Shown here piece after piece: positions 52,899 to 63,243 of a DNA stretch of 64,000 nt (the first letter of the stretch is position 1; every line of letters starts with the position of its first letter). A program made the translations under genes and the position numbers. This stretch comes from Staphylococcus sp. (GTDB lineage: Bacteria > Bacteroidota > Bacteroidia > Bacteroidales > Muribaculaceae). Below the pieces are notes generated by a model that worked only from the letters and a program-made list of their open reading frames with translations, was not told where the DNA came from and did not search any database. The stretch is taken from NCBI GenBank assembly GCA_023665865.1, contig JAMPDC010000001.1, forward strand, positions 26,134 to 90,133, read 5' to 3'.

Positions 52899-54415
52899 AA
52901 ATTTAGAAATGTTTTGGTCTTTGAAATGATGAATGTACGCTCTCCCCGACTCATCCCAAGCGAGAAAATGACTATGCCATTGACAATGGCAGAGGCAAGC
53001 CCCATGCATAGGAATCCCACAAAATTGTCGGCGACAAAAGCGTTAAGCGGCAGCAACACCGCAAGACTGACGGCAGAGATCAAAGCTGAGGGCCAGATGA
53101 TGAGACGCAGCAGAGTCTTTACATTGACGTCTGTATACTGTCCGAGAATCCACGCAGCGATTATCAGGTAGAAGAAGCGCACTATGATAGTGATATAGAA
53201 TACCGATACCGCCGACATCCCCATCCTAAGAGCAAGATAGCAGCAAGGGAAAGCGATAAGATAAAAAGTGCTACCATAGATGGAGGTCTTTTGCAATTTT
53301 CCAACTGCCTGTATGGCTGTCCACAGCGGATTGTTGAATGTATTGACCAATGAATATACCAACACAAGCACAAGAAACGGTGCTGTGTATTCCGGCACTT
53401 CCTTCAACCAGAGATTGAGGATGAACGAGGGACGCAGCATCAAGGGGACGCAGAGGAACCACATCAGATAGTAGGAAAAGCGGCCACTGCGGTATAGCAA
53501 CTGATGGAATTCATCATATTGTTTAGATGCGTAGGACTTTATGGCCTGCGGACGCACAGCCGTGTAGAAACTTGAGCTGAATTGATTGACCGCACTGTTG
53601 ACCTGAAGCGCAAGACCTCGGGCTGCATTGACTACCGGTCCGAAAAACATGTTCAGAAGGATGTTGACACCCTGCTCATTGAGCATCCACACCGCACAGC
53701 CATATATATTCCACCCGGCGAAGCCAAAGAGTTCCCGAAAGGTACAGCCATTCCAATACCTCAGCAACCGAGTCTCCGGATAGCGGCGCCGGCAATAGAC
53801 CATCATGACTATTTTCTGCACCAAAGTAGCCACACTGACCATAATGGCATAGGCAATAAGGCGCCCGCTGCCAAGCATCATGATTGAAAAAGCGATAAGC
53901 AGCTTGACCACGACATCAAAAATACCGATATAGGCATAGATCCTCATATTCTCCCTTGCGATCAGCACCGACTCATAGACCGAACCGACAAGAGTGAACA
54001 ACAGCGAAGCCAACACTGTCAGCAAAATTACATTAGCCGCGTGAAGCTTATCGGGAGGTATGACGAGTTCGTTAGCTATAAACCATCTGCCCACCGGGAT
54101 CGCAATGGCTACAATCGCTATGCCAGCAACGGCATAGACAAGCAGACTAAGATTGAAAATCTGACGGACTTTAATACCATCGTCCGACCCAAGGGCAAAA
54201 TTAAGGAAGCGTTGGGTGGCATTGGTAAGAGCCGATGAAAAGAAGGTGAACATTGAAGTCAGGCCTCCGACCACATTATAGACGCCATAGTCCGTGACGC
54301 CCAAAGCCTCAAGCACGACGCGGCTCGTATAGAGCGCGACGCCCATGCTCAACAGCATCCTCACAAACAGGAATACCGTATTTTTAGCTATGCGTTTGTT
54401 ATCGGCGGCTGGCAT
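52895..54415 (-). CDS. Wzx-type polysaccharide flippase
   Basis: 506 residues with 12-14 membrane segments, opening with the family phrase NTVFLFVRMLLSMGVALYTSRVVLEALG (split at the first helix) and GVYNVVGGLTSMFTFFSSAL. Belongs to the MOP/PST exporters that move lipid-linked repeat units across the inner membrane. The ATG shares one base with the stop of the glycosyltransferase before it (TGATG). Confidence 0.92.
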   Translation of the reverse strand: MPAADNKRIAKNTVFLFVRMLLSMGVALYTSRVVLEALGVTDYGVYNVVGGLTSMFTFFSSALTNATQRFLNFALGSDDGIKVRQIFNLSLLVYAVAGIAIVAIAIPVGRWFIANELVIPPDKLHAANVILLTVLASLLFTLVGSVYESVLIARENMRIYAYIGIFDVVVKLLIAFSIMMLGSGRLIAYAIMVSVATLVQKIVMMVYCRRRYPETRLLRYWNGCTFRELFGFAGWNIYGCAVWMLNEQGVNILLNMFFGPVVNAARGLALQVNSAVNQFSSSFYTAVRPQAIKSYASKQYDEFHQLLYRSGRFSYYLMWFLCVPLMLRPSFILNLWLKEVPEYTAPFLVLVLVYSLVNTFNNPLWTAIQAVGKLQKTSIYGSTFYLIAFPCCYLALRMGMSAVSVFYITIIVRFFYLIIAAWILGQYTDVNVKTLLRLIIWPSALISAVSLAVLLPLNAFVADNFVGFLCMGLASAIVNGIVIFSLGMSRGERTFIISKTKTFLNL

Positions 54416-55506
54416 CAGGATGTCGGATTTGTCTTTTCAAGTATCGGTTTCAGAATATTTTTGGCAATGTTCTCCCAAGCGCTGTCGGCAAGTGATTTCC
54501 TGAGCCGCACTTCATCAATCTTTTGGCTATTTGCTGCAAACCATGACAAAGCCTGACAGATTCCTTCAGGAGTATCGTCGACAATGATGCCATTTTCAGT
54601 AGTGACAATCTCACGGTTAGCTTTGGTACCTGTTGCTATACAGAATAGCCCCGAGCGGATGTATTCGAAAGTTTTTGTCGGAGGCTGGTTGTCATAATAG
54701 GACGTCATCGGGACAAAAGACAAACCGACATTGCATTTATCAAAGAATGGCTTGACCTGCGTCAGAGGGATGTAGCCATGAAATTTCACGACAGCGTCCA
54801 GCCCTAAATCTCTTGACAATGCACGTAACCGGTCAAGCTCACCGGCTAAGCCGTCGCCGACAACATCCAATGTCACCGTAACCACAGGATTATCATCAAC
54901 AAACATCTTCACTCCACGGATCATCCGATCAAGCCGTCTGTTGGTGAATGTCCCGACATAAAGCAGACGCAGGGAATCTGTATAGTGTTTGGGGACAGAT
55001 GAAATCACATCGCTTCCAAGCGGTAACAACATCGCACTATCAATCCCCATTGATTCACGCACTCCTGACGATATGACAGAGACTACCTGAAATTTACGAC
55101 AGTCCTTGATCATACGGGCATCCATATCTGCACGCACCTTGCTGTCCGGGAAAATTGAAAGAGTTCTGACATCAACTATCATCTTCCGACCCGGAAACAA
55201 GCGCTGCAACAGTGAGCACCCCTTGAAATACTCGACCATTACTGCCCCCTTACTCCGGGCAATCATGCGCACAGCTGTTGCGATGAACAACAAGCCACGC
55301 ATAACGTAAGGCAAACGGCCAAACTTCACATAGAAGATCTTGATCCCATCAAGATGCACTTTCTTCAAACCCTTGTCGGCAGTCAGGAAAGTTATGTCAT
55401 ATTCATCACGAAGATACTCACACCATTTATATAGATCAGTCGTGTAGCCAAACTGTTCCTTATCAATAATGAGTAGCGATTTCCTATTTCGGGATATATT
55501 TTCCAT
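54415..55506 (-). CDS. Glycosyltransferase (GT4-like) of the polysaccharide cluster
   Basis: 363 residues. GT-B fold: N-terminal half without strong motifs (DKEQFGYTTDLYKWCEYL), C-terminal half with LLYVGTFTNRRLDRMIRGV, VVKFHGYIPLTQVKPFF and TKTFEYIRSGLFCIATG, the nucleotide-sugar site ending in the conserved E-x-x-x-x-G. Donor and acceptor unknown. It follows the other glycosyltransferase by 10 bases. Confidence 0.88.
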   Translation of the reverse strand: MENISRNRKSLLIIDKEQFGYTTDLYKWCEYLRDEYDITFLTADKGLKKVHLDGIKIFYVKFGRLPYVMRGLLFIATAVRMIARSKGAVMVEYFKGCSLLQRLFPGRKMIVDVRTLSIFPDSKVRADMDARMIKDCRKFQVVSVISSGVRESMGIDSAMLLPLGSDVISSVPKHYTDSLRLLYVGTFTNRRLDRMIRGVKMFVDDNPVVTVTLDVVGDGLAGELDRLRALSRDLGLDAVVKFHGYIPLTQVKPFFDKCNVGLSFVPMTSYYDNQPPTKTFEYIRSGLFCIATGTKANREIVTTENGIIVDDTPEGICQALSWFAANSQKIDEVRLRKSLADSAWENIAKNILKPILEKTNPTS

Positions 55507-55516
55507 GATTCAATGT

Positions 55517-56623
55517 TCACAAAATCGAATATATAGCCTCCAGAGTTGCCTCAGGATCAAACTCCCTGCTCTTTTCAATGGCTTTAGCCGAATAGCACGC
55601 ACGGAGGTCACTGTTGTCATGTAGGGCGATGACAGCCTCGGCAAGAGCCTCCACTGAACCCTCACAAAGCACACCGGCACCATCACGAAGCAACTCGTCA
55701 GGGCCAGTTACGATCGTAGACACAACTGGTTTTCCAAGACATAGAGCCTCACCCACGACAAGTGCATAGCCCTCTGACTGCGACGTCAGCATGAAGAGAT
55801 CTGACATCGCCATATATCTATAGGGATTTTCCTGAAATCCAAGCATCTTTACACAATCCTCAAGCCCGAGACCTTGAATCCGGGCGGTCAGTTCACCTCT
55901 CATAGGGCCATCGCCTATGATTAAAAACTCTATATCATAGCCTTTATCCCTGACATAGGCAGCGACATCTATCACACGGTCAAATCGCTTCTCGTCAATC
56001 AGACGACCAACGGAACAGACTGTGAAACGCTCGGATGCTTCACACAGTTCTTTCCCCTTCTGTCGGATAAATGATGCGTCCTGCATATTGCGGACCACCA
56101 CACAATCGGCCTTTGGGCTGAACACATTCAGAAAATCCAGACGTGCCCCTTCAGAGACAAACACAATACTATCAAGCATGTCATAGAACTTGGCCGCCTC
56201 TTTGTAGGGAAAATACATCTCACTCCAACGGTAGTGGTCCATATCAGAATGAACCCAGGATACGTTTTTCGGAGCAGAAGGGAGCAGGATTCTGTGTAAA
56301 ACCGCCGGAATACCCTCCATAAACGAGAGTATCACATCAAATTTCTCTTTTTGTAAACGACCGACAGCCTTATGCCGCAACCAATCATTCACTCGTGACG
56401 GCAATCGGTGTTGGCAACGTTCAAACAGACGTGATGAGCCGAGCGGATGAGTAAGCAATCTCACTTGCGGAGGAATCTGACTAAGATAAGGTCCTTTTTT
56501 TACCCATAGGAAAAGCGTGACATCATATCTATCATAGTCAAAACGCCGAAGAATATCTGTAAGGACTTTCTCGGCGCCACCTGTTCGCAGGCTTTCATGG
56601 ATTATAAGTAACTTTTTACGCAT
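55517..56623 (-). CDS. Glycosyltransferase family 4 protein
   Basis: 368 residues from ATG 56623 (a GTG two codons upstream is unlikely). N-terminus IIHESLRTGGAEKVLTDIL is the usual GT4 acceptor-side glycine loop; the donor side has VCSVGRLIDEKRFDRVIDVA, VKMLGFQENPYRYMAMSDLF and SEGYALVVGEALCLGKPVVST with the catalytic E-x7-E. Retaining transfer of a sugar to the growing lipid-linked unit. Starts 13 bases after the polymerase-like gene. Confidence 0.93.
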   Translation of the reverse strand: MRKKLLIIHESLRTGGAEKVLTDILRRFDYDRYDVTLFLWVKKGPYLSQIPPQVRLLTHPLGSSRLFERCQHRLPSRVNDWLRHKAVGRLQKEKFDVILSFMEGIPAVLHRILLPSAPKNVSWVHSDMDHYRWSEMYFPYKEAAKFYDMLDSIVFVSEGARLDFLNVFSPKADCVVVRNMQDASFIRQKGKELCEASERFTVCSVGRLIDEKRFDRVIDVAAYVRDKGYDIEFLIIGDGPMRGELTARIQGLGLEDCVKMLGFQENPYRYMAMSDLFMLTSQSEGYALVVGEALCLGKPVVSTIVTGPDELLRDGAGVLCEGSVEALAEAVIALHDNSDLRACYSAKAIEKSREFDPEATLEAIYSIL

Positions 56624-56636
56624 ACGCACTTTCCAT

Positions 56637-57959
56637 TTAAGCCTTTATAATCTGTTTATCCTCTGTCCTGCCAGACACATTCCCATTTAAGTCATAGCCC
56701 ATAAGCAAAATGTAGAACATTATCGCACATTCAGGGAAAAAGCGCAATGAGTCATTGTAGAATAACACCAATATGATGATAATCCATATAAATATCTTTA
56801 TATTCAAGCCCATCGTCGTCACAACGCGACCAGACATTATCAAGAATATGTCTGCGAAAAACCAGATGGTACCGACAATGCCAAGCTGGATAAAAATAAA
56901 GAAGAGATATGGAATCGAACCATACAAAAGCCAGTTCCACTCAGTTGCAAACTCACTTGCATCAAGTGTCGTTCCACCTTTGAACTGCCCGACACCGGCA
57001 CCAAACCATATTCCTCCCTTGGCAGTCTCCGCGGCAAAAGGAGCGATACCGATTTTGGTAAATCGCGGTATGTCTATGTCGCCTCCGAGATCCTCGACAT
57101 CATAGGTGCCATATTGGAGTTCTTGGGCAAGATCTATCAACTCATCAGGATCCTCTCCGATCATATATCGGTTCATGGCATCCTGGGAAAATACTTTTTC
57201 CACCGTCTGTCCAGTCACAGACAGATAGACATAGCCGGAGACAAACATTCCGATTATAATCAACGGAAGTGCCAGAAAGAGCTTTCCGAGGGTCTTCTTC
57301 TCGACTTTCAATAGCAAAAGGAAATATGCGAGAAGAAAAATGAAACTGATTTTAGTCTCATTGAGAAATGTGGGAAAAAGCAGAAAGATATAGAGCTTAT
57401 TGTCCGCCAAACCTCTCCAATAGTTCCCGAAAGTCCATCTTTTTGAGATCAGGTAGAACGATATCAAATATATAAGAGTTGATACAATTCCCGAGAAACC
57501 CTCACCCATACTGCCTCCACCATGATCGCCGGGGCCATATTTGATGAACTGCCAGGTGACACAGAATAACTGAATGAACAGGAAGATCAACAACTGCCTG
57601 TCAAACGAAGCGACAAATTTCTCACGGTGTCTCGATCTGAGAAGAAGACGGCAGATAGGTACGGCAAAAATCAAACCGAAAAAATCCCGGAGACCATTAA
57701 GGCTGAAAACGACACCTTGCTGATTGAGAATAATAGATACAAGCGCCACCATCAGGAAAGATGCGACAATAATCACATCCACACGCTTGCGTAACGAATA
57801 TACACCAAGAATGAGAAAAATAATATCGCATAGCATCTGCACAGCACTCCTACACAAGAGAAGAGGCGGCATGAGCTCTTCTGCTACAAAGCCGTAGCAC
57901 AGAAGAACCCACAACGCACCGAAAAACAAGCCTGTGAAGACATTGTATTTCTCAAGCAT
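56637..57959 (-). CDS. Wzy-type O-antigen/capsule polymerase-like membrane protein
   Basis: 440 residues with about 10-12 membrane segments and one large extracytoplasmic loop (about residues 250-330) that holds the stretch GDIDIPRFTKIGIAPFAAETAKGG and WFGAGVGQF. The overall plan, the late loop and the position in the cluster fit Wzy polymerases, which are too divergent for motif proof. The gene follows the tyrosine-kinase gene by 26 bases. Confidence 0.75.
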   Translation of the reverse strand: MLEKYNVFTGLFFGALWVLLCYGFVAEELMPPLLLCRSAVQMLCDIIFLILGVYSLRKRVDVIIVASFLMVALVSIILNQQGVVFSLNGLRDFFGLIFAVPICRLLLRSRHREKFVASFDRQLLIFLFIQLFCVTWQFIKYGPGDHGGGSMGEGFSGIVSTLIYLISFYLISKRWTFGNYWRGLADNKLYIFLLFPTFLNETKISFIFLLAYFLLLLKVEKKTLGKLFLALPLIIIGMFVSGYVYLSVTGQTVEKVFSQDAMNRYMIGEDPDELIDLAQELQYGTYDVEDLGGDIDIPRFTKIGIAPFAAETAKGGIWFGAGVGQFKGGTTLDASEFATEWNWLLYGSIPYLFFIFIQLGIVGTIWFFADIFLIMSGRVVTTMGLNIKIFIWIIIILVLFYNDSLRFFPECAIMFYILLMGYDLNGNVSGRTEDKQIIKA

Positions 57960-57985
57960 AAGCTACTGTTGACGTTTAAAGATGA

Positions 57986-60280
57986 TTACTTTGCGTTCTT
58001 TTTTGCCGAATATCCATAGCCGTAGCCTTTACGCGATGACGTACCGTTGACAACTACCGACAGTTTCTTTAGACGCTTGTTTTCATAAACATCCTCGATG
58101 AAGCGGAGATCGGTAAATGTACTGTAATTAAGACGGGTGACATAAACTGTGACATCTCCGAGACGATCAAGCGTGAAGGTATCGCTGACCATACCTACAG
58201 GCGCACTGTCAATGATGATGAAATCATACATGGTACGCAGTTTAGCAAAGAGTTCATCGACCTTCTTAGATGCAAGCAGCTCGGCCGGATTGGGCGGAAT
58301 CGGACCGGCGACAATAAGATCGCAGTTCTTGATACCCGGCATCGGCTCTATTATCGACTCAAGAGTGACATTGGGCGATGACAAATAGTTGGTCAGACCC
58401 AGGGGTGGATTGATATCGAGATAGTTTGCAAGCTGCGGGTTGCGGATGTCCATGCCGACAAGCAGCACTCTCTTACCCTCGAGCAGCGAGAGCGTGGCAG
58501 CAAGATTGAGCGAGATGAACGATTTGCCTTCACCCGACTTGGTTGATGTCATCAGGACGACCTTGCCGTCGTTCTCACCAAGCATAAACTGAAGATTGGT
58601 GCGCATGAGACGGAAAAGTTCTGTGGCCGAAGATGTATCTGTCGCCGATACAACCAGACTGCGTCCGGAACGATCGTTACACATCTCGCCAAGAATCGGA
58701 GCAGAGACATATCGCTGCACCTCATCCTTAGTCTCAACCTTCGTACGGAGAAGCTTGTGGATATAGATGATGACGGGCGGGATAATCAGACCAAGGAGAA
58801 AAGCTATGATCATGATCATCTTGTTGGAGATGCCTATAGGCTCACTGAGCGAGAATGCCTCATCGACCACTTGGCCCTTCGGCACAGAGTTGGCAAGAAG
58901 CATGGCGGTTTCCTCCTGTTTCTGAAGAAGGAAAATGTAGATCTCCTGTTTGATTTCCTGCTGGCGCTTCATATTGATAAACTCGCGCTCCTGTGTAGGA
59001 ATGTTGCTAAGTTTACCGGTGACAAGACCTTTCTCAGCCTTGAGTTTCGTCAGAGTTATGCCCGCTGTCTCAAGAGCCTTGTTGCTAGAGTTGCGCAAAT
59101 TTGCGCGCATGAGATCCATCTGCTTGGTGATCTGGCGCAGGGCATAGCTGTCTTTTTTCGCATTATTGCTCAAGGCAAGACGCTTCAACACGAGTTCATT
59201 GTAGGCATTGATACCCTCCTGAACCGGGAGGCTGCCGACTGTAGTCGGTATGAGTTCCGTATAATTTAGAGAGTCCGAGAGGAATTCACGTGTCAGTTTG
59301 AGGATAGCGATTTCTTTTTCAGCCTCAAACATCGCAGTATCCATCTGGCTCATCTTCTCACTCTGATATGCCGCCTCAGCCTGAAGATCAATGATGCCCT
59401 GCTGCTCCTTGTAGTGTTGGATCGCTGCTTCAGAGTCATCAAGATCTTTAGACAAAATAGCTATACGATCCTCAAGGAAAGCGGCGGTCTTTTCACCCTG
59501 GAGATTCTTTTCGTTAACGCCTCTCTCATTATATTTGTCAATAATCTTGTTAAGGATCGCAACTCCATATTCAGGGTTAGGAGTGTCAATAGCAAGACTG
59601 ATGACATTGCTCTTCTTGCTACCGCGATAGGCTATGATCTCGGTGTCAAGATTTTCGGCCGCAACATCGTAACCGGAAAAAGTCACGGTAGTCGTGACGT
59701 CGTGCCCCTTGGGATAATATGGAGTCTTGATGACGCTGAAATCGCCATAAGATGTCTTCAAAGTCGTCGGGAGCTTCACATCCTCAACATCAGCTATCAC
59801 GAGTTTATCGACTTTAGCCTTGATATCAGCCTCGCCTTTCTCATTGACATTGATCTTGAAAACGATTGTCGTATTGAGCGTATCTGCGATGCCGGGAGCG
59901 ACTATATCTACCGGAAATTCCGGGAAAGCCAGATGTGTCTTTAAAAATCCGTCTCGGACATAGTGGAGCTTGTTGATCTGCAACTCCTGTGCCGCACTCT
60001 TAAAAAGCGAATGTGATCCGATGACAAACAGCTCATCCTCGACAAAACCTTTGGAACCAAAGAGCGCACCCATGCCTCCGAGATTGGCAAGAGGGTTACT
60101 TTCATCCTGCTGGATGAGCACATTGGCACGGACAGCTATGTCTTGCTTGTGGATGCGGCAAAACAAAAATCCGAGCACAAGACAGACAATCACTGAAATG
60201 ACAAACCAATACCACTTCGACACATAATTTTTGACGATGGCATTGACATCAATAAAATCAGATACGCTATTTTTAGCCAT
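57986..60280 (-). CDS. Wzc-type polysaccharide copolymerase / BY-kinase
   Basis: 764 residues. Wzz domain near the N-terminus with a membrane segment (WFVISVIVCLVLGFLF), a long periplasmic coiled coil (about 270-430), a second membrane segment (MIIAFLLGLIIPPVIIYI), and a cytoplasmic BY-kinase: Walker A STKSGEGKSFISLNLA, Walker A' RVLLVGMDIRNP, Walker B FIIIDSAPVG. The tail holds a short Tyr cluster GYGYGYSAKK for autophosphorylation. Controls chain length and export with the Wza-like protein, whose stop is 31 bases upstream. Confidence 0.95.
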   Translation of the reverse strand: MAKNSVSDFIDVNAIVKNYVSKWYWFVISVIVCLVLGFLFCRIHKQDIAVRANVLIQQDESNPLANLGGMGALFGSKGFVEDELFVIGSHSLFKSAAQELQINKLHYVRDGFLKTHLAFPEFPVDIVAPGIADTLNTTIVFKINVNEKGEADIKAKVDKLVIADVEDVKLPTTLKTSYGDFSVIKTPYYPKGHDVTTTVTFSGYDVAAENLDTEIIAYRGSKKSNVISLAIDTPNPEYGVAILNKIIDKYNERGVNEKNLQGEKTAAFLEDRIAILSKDLDDSEAAIQHYKEQQGIIDLQAEAAYQSEKMSQMDTAMFEAEKEIAILKLTREFLSDSLNYTELIPTTVGSLPVQEGINAYNELVLKRLALSNNAKKDSYALRQITKQMDLMRANLRNSSNKALETAGITLTKLKAEKGLVTGKLSNIPTQEREFINMKRQQEIKQEIYIFLLQKQEETAMLLANSVPKGQVVDEAFSLSEPIGISNKMIMIIAFLLGLIIPPVIIYIHKLLRTKVETKDEVQRYVSAPILGEMCNDRSGRSLVVSATDTSSATELFRLMRTNLQFMLGENDGKVVLMTSTKSGEGKSFISLNLAATLSLLEGKRVLLVGMDIRNPQLANYLDINPPLGLTNYLSSPNVTLESIIEPMPGIKNCDLIVAGPIPPNPAELLASKKVDELFAKLRTMYDFIIIDSAPVGMVSDTFTLDRLGDVTVYVTRLNYSTFTDLRFIEDVYENKRLKKLSVVVNGTSSRKGYGYGYSAKKNAK

Positions 60281-60311
60281 AATGGTGATTTTACGTAAAA
60301 AGAATGGATGA

Positions 60312-61118
60312 TTATTTCACAGTCAGTGCGATGACAAGAGATGCGATGACTGAAGTCGCGCTGACGATCGTCGAGATGACCGACAGCTTGAAAGCATTAT
60401 CCTGATTGTATTTTGAATTAGCCTGACGGACTTTATTAGGCTCTACATATATATAATCATTCTGCTGGAGATAATAATAAGGTGAGCCAAGTATATCGGA
60501 TGAATTAAGGTCTATATGGACATATTCTTTCTTACCATCTTTCTCACGTATGAGCAGAACATTGGAACGCTCACCATAGGGAGTGAGATCACCCGCGGCC
60601 GAAAGAGCGTCAAGGATAGAAAACCTATTGCGTGTGACCTCGACCCTACCAGGCTTGTTGACCTCTCCGGCGACATTCACCTGAAAGTTCACAAGCTCGA
60701 CCACCACAAGCGGATCCTCGACGTCGGCACTTATACGGCGTGTGATCTCAGCCTGGAGCTGCTCGACGTTCATGCCCTCGACATGAAGCTCACCCAGTTC
60801 GGGGAAGCGAATGTTTCCCTTGCTGTTAACCACATAGGTCTGGGCTGACGGCGTGGTGGGGACAGCAAACATCGCTTGTGTGGAAGGATTGGCAAGAGGC
60901 AGATTGTAGATTGCTGTAGCTTCAGGATTGGCAGACGTCACAGATATATACAGTTCATCGTCCGGCTTAATCGTGGGCATATAATCACCTGCGGGGAAAG
61001 ATCCGGTACCGGAAGCTGACAAGTCTGTAAAATATGGTAATACAGTGGGCTTTGTGCTGCTACAAGAAGCAAGCAATCCGGCAAACAGCAGGCTCAGTAA
61101 TAATGATTTGATTTTCAT
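60312..61118 (-). CDS. Wza-type outer-membrane polysaccharide export lipoprotein
   Basis: 268 residues from ATG 61118, which gives a clean signal peptide with lipobox FAGLLASC (Cys19). Poly_export domain (about 45-125: YMPTIKPDDELYISVTSAN, TYVVNSKGNIRFPELGELHV) and an SLBB domain (about 140-215: VNVAGEVNKPGRVEVTRN). The C-terminal segment VISTIVSATSVIASLVIAL is the hydrophobic helix that forms the barrel in Wza. First gene of the export cluster, 83 bases after coaE. Confidence 0.93.
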   Translation of the reverse strand: MKIKSLLLSLLFAGLLASCSSTKPTVLPYFTDLSASGTGSFPAGDYMPTIKPDDELYISVTSANPEATAIYNLPLANPSTQAMFAVPTTPSAQTYVVNSKGNIRFPELGELHVEGMNVEQLQAEITRRISADVEDPLVVVELVNFQVNVAGEVNKPGRVEVTRNRFSILDALSAAGDLTPYGERSNVLLIREKDGKKEYVHIDLNSSDILGSPYYYLQQNDYIYVEPNKVRQANSKYNQDNAFKLSVISTIVSATSVIASLVIALTVK

Positions 61119-61201
61119 AGATGAAAGTTTACACAGAAAATGCGGACAAACACACATCCGCAGTTATAATAATTTAACGAAGCATCCGATGGAATATTAT
61201 A

Positions 61202-61789
61202 TCACACGACTACTATCTCTCGTGACAAGAGAGACTCTATCTGCGGGAGCAATGGCACGACGAGGTCATTTATTATTATATGTGTGCGTTTATGGCGATC
61301 CGACACTACAAACTGCTCTTGCGATGCGATCCTCGCCAGCACCTGCTCGCGGGAAAGGCCATTGCGAGCCATCACACGCTCGACTCTAAGATCGACAGGA
61401 GCCTCAACTTCCCACACTTCATCGACAAGCTTGTCAAGACCACTCTGATAGAGTATCGCTGTCTCTACAAAATTAACTTTACCGGGAAAACAGCCGGCCC
61501 ATCTCACGACATCGCTCCTGACAGCGGCATGAACAATGGTATTGAGCCGCTGAAGAGCATCGTAGTCATTGAAAACTATTTCTGCCAGCCGCTTCCTATC
61601 AATAGCACCGTCGGCCAATATACAGTCACGATGGATCTGCTCTCCTATAAGGTCTTTGATTCCGGCATCAGTATCCATAATCTCCGCCGCACGGGAATCG
61701 CAGTCATAGACTTCATGTCCCAACGTGCCGACTATGCGGCTGACAACTGTTTTTCCTGAACCAATACCTCCGGAAATGGCAATCAACAT
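61202..61789 (-). CDS. coaE: Dephospho-CoA kinase
   Basis: 195 residues. P-loop IAISGGIGSGKTVVSRI at the N-terminus, then YDCDSRAAEIM and the ADGAIDRKRLAEIVF motif, and a lid region with RVERVMARNGLSREQVLARI. Last step of coenzyme A synthesis: ATP-dependent 3'-phosphorylation of dephospho-CoA. Sits 54 bases after the YbbR gene in the housekeeping run from nusB. Confidence 0.95.
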   Translation of the reverse strand: MLIAISGGIGSGKTVVSRIVGTLGHEVYDCDSRAAEIMDTDAGIKDLIGEQIHRDCILADGAIDRKRLAEIVFNDYDALQRLNTIVHAAVRSDVVRWAGCFPGKVNFVETAILYQSGLDKLVDEVWEVEAPVDLRVERVMARNGLSREQVLARIASQEQFVVSDRHKRTHIIINDLVVPLLPQIESLLSREIVVV

Positions 61790-61843
61790 TTAAATTAGAA
61801 ATTAAGGCAATAAATTAAAAAAGGTCTATAAGTTACGTCGCTT

Positions 61844-62815
61844 CTACTTCACACCTTCGATTATATACTCCACGCTATCGGGCGAGAAACTGACATTGTG
61901 GTAGATCGACGGCATGGATGATAGAGAGACATGCAGTTTCTTGCGTGAGGGCTTTGCCGCGCGGAAATCGACGTAGGCCTTGACGGGATAATCATCGTTA
62001 TAAGCGCTCATAGGCACGAGATAACTGATCTCGATCTTTGACGGGAACGTGATCAGGTTTGTCCCATCCGGCAGATTGTCAACCTCGATACCGACCGAGC
62101 GTTTCTTGACGATCAGCGGCTCAATCGGGACTGTGACAGTGACTACATCCGGGATAATGCGTACCCCGGCAATGGGCTTCACCTTAACCTCGTAGCGCAT
62201 GGTGTCTTTCAAATCAGATTTGACGAGCGGCTCAGTCGAGACGAGTTTCAACGAATGAGGCAGATCTGCGACTGAGTAAAGCGTTACAGAATCAACATTT
62301 GCCACTATAGGGCCCGACAAGATGTATTGCAGATTCGGATGTATATCAGCCTGAACCACAAGTTTCACCTTGACACCGGGCAGAGCTGTGAAAGGCAGAT
62401 GCAGCGAGTCGGGACGACATGATACTATCTGCACACCATTGCCAAAATACTCTCTCATGCGCGAATCGAGCTTCTGATGGGAGACCACCATCGCATCGCC
62501 TTCAATATTGTCTTGCCACTTTAGTTTGACAGGTGACATATTGCCCCACAGGAAGCGCAGTAACTGTGAATCTTTTCCCTTGACACTGACCCCGATTGAC
62601 TGAGGCACCTGACCTATGATCGTCACACTGTCGGGGACTTCCTGTAGCTCGACAGGGACATCAAAATCACGCTGCACTTCTGTGTCAAGCGAAAGGAAGA
62701 CCCAGAAGACAAAAGCCACCGCAACAAAAAGCAAGTAGAGTAAAACGTTTTGGCCGCGGCTCGATTTAAGAGCCGCGGTCACCTTACGTTGTATTTTCTT
62801 TGCTTTCTCGTTCAT
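61844..62815 (-). CDS. YbbR-domain (CdaR-like) membrane protein
   Basis: 323 residues. One membrane segment (VLLYLLFVAVAFVFWVFLSL), then YbbR-like beta domains: DVPVELQEVPDSVTIIGQVP, then VDSVTLYSVADLPHSL and RSVGIEVDNLPDGTNLI. In Firmicutes CdaR regulates the c-di-AMP cyclase; no cyclase gene is seen here. Between coaE and yajC in the same direction, 48 bases after yajC. Confidence 0.9.
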   Translation of the reverse strand: MNEKAKKIQRKVTAALKSSRGQNVLLYLLFVAVAFVFWVFLSLDTEVQRDFDVPVELQEVPDSVTIIGQVPQSIGVSVKGKDSQLLRFLWGNMSPVKLKWQDNIEGDAMVVSHQKLDSRMREYFGNGVQIVSCRPDSLHLPFTALPGVKVKLVVQADIHPNLQYILSGPIVANVDSVTLYSVADLPHSLKLVSTEPLVKSDLKDTMRYEVKVKPIAGVRIIPDVVTVTVPIEPLIVKKRSVGIEVDNLPDGTNLITFPSKIEISYLVPMSAYNDDYPVKAYVDFRAAKPSRKKLHVSLSSMPSIYHNVSFSPDSVEYIIEGVK

Positions 62816-62863
62816 TGAGTCAGCGAGATGAGATTATTAGCGGGAGAAACAGACGGAGATATG

Positions 62864-63187
62864 TTATTTGCTCTCCTTCTCTGCTGCATCGCGGGCAGCC
62901 TGCTGGGCTGAAGGATATACTGAACCTTTGTCAACGGTGATGCGGACATCCTTAGCGATCTCAATGGTAAATGTTGTATCATCAATACCTTTGATTTTGC
63001 CATAGATACCACCGGCGGTAACGACAGCATCGTTCACACGAAGACCTTCGCGGAATTTCTTGATTTCATTCTGGCGCTTCTGCTGGGGACGGATCATCAT
63101 GAAATAGAACACGGCGATAAGAGCCACAATCATGAGGATATTTGCCCAGCTTGAGTCAATAGACTGGAGGAGGATAGTGTTAAGCAT
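62864..63187 (-). CDS. yajC: Preprotein translocase subunit YajC
   Basis: 107 residues: one N-terminal membrane segment (ILMIVALIAVFYFMMIRPQQKR), where MIRPQQKR is the family signature, followed by VNDAVVTAGGIYGKIKGID and a charged Ala/Glu tail. Accessory part of the Sec machinery with SecDF. Between nusB and the YbbR gene. Confidence 0.95.
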   Translation of the reverse strand: MLNTILLQSIDSSWANILMIVALIAVFYFMMIRPQQKRQNEIKKFREGLRVNDAVVTAGGIYGKIKGIDDTTFTIEIAKDVRITVDKGSVYPSAQQAARDAAEKESK

Positions 63188-63243
63188 AATTATTGTTTCA
63201 GTTATTAGGGGTTAGTATTGTTTGTTTAATGCAAGGTTTACAA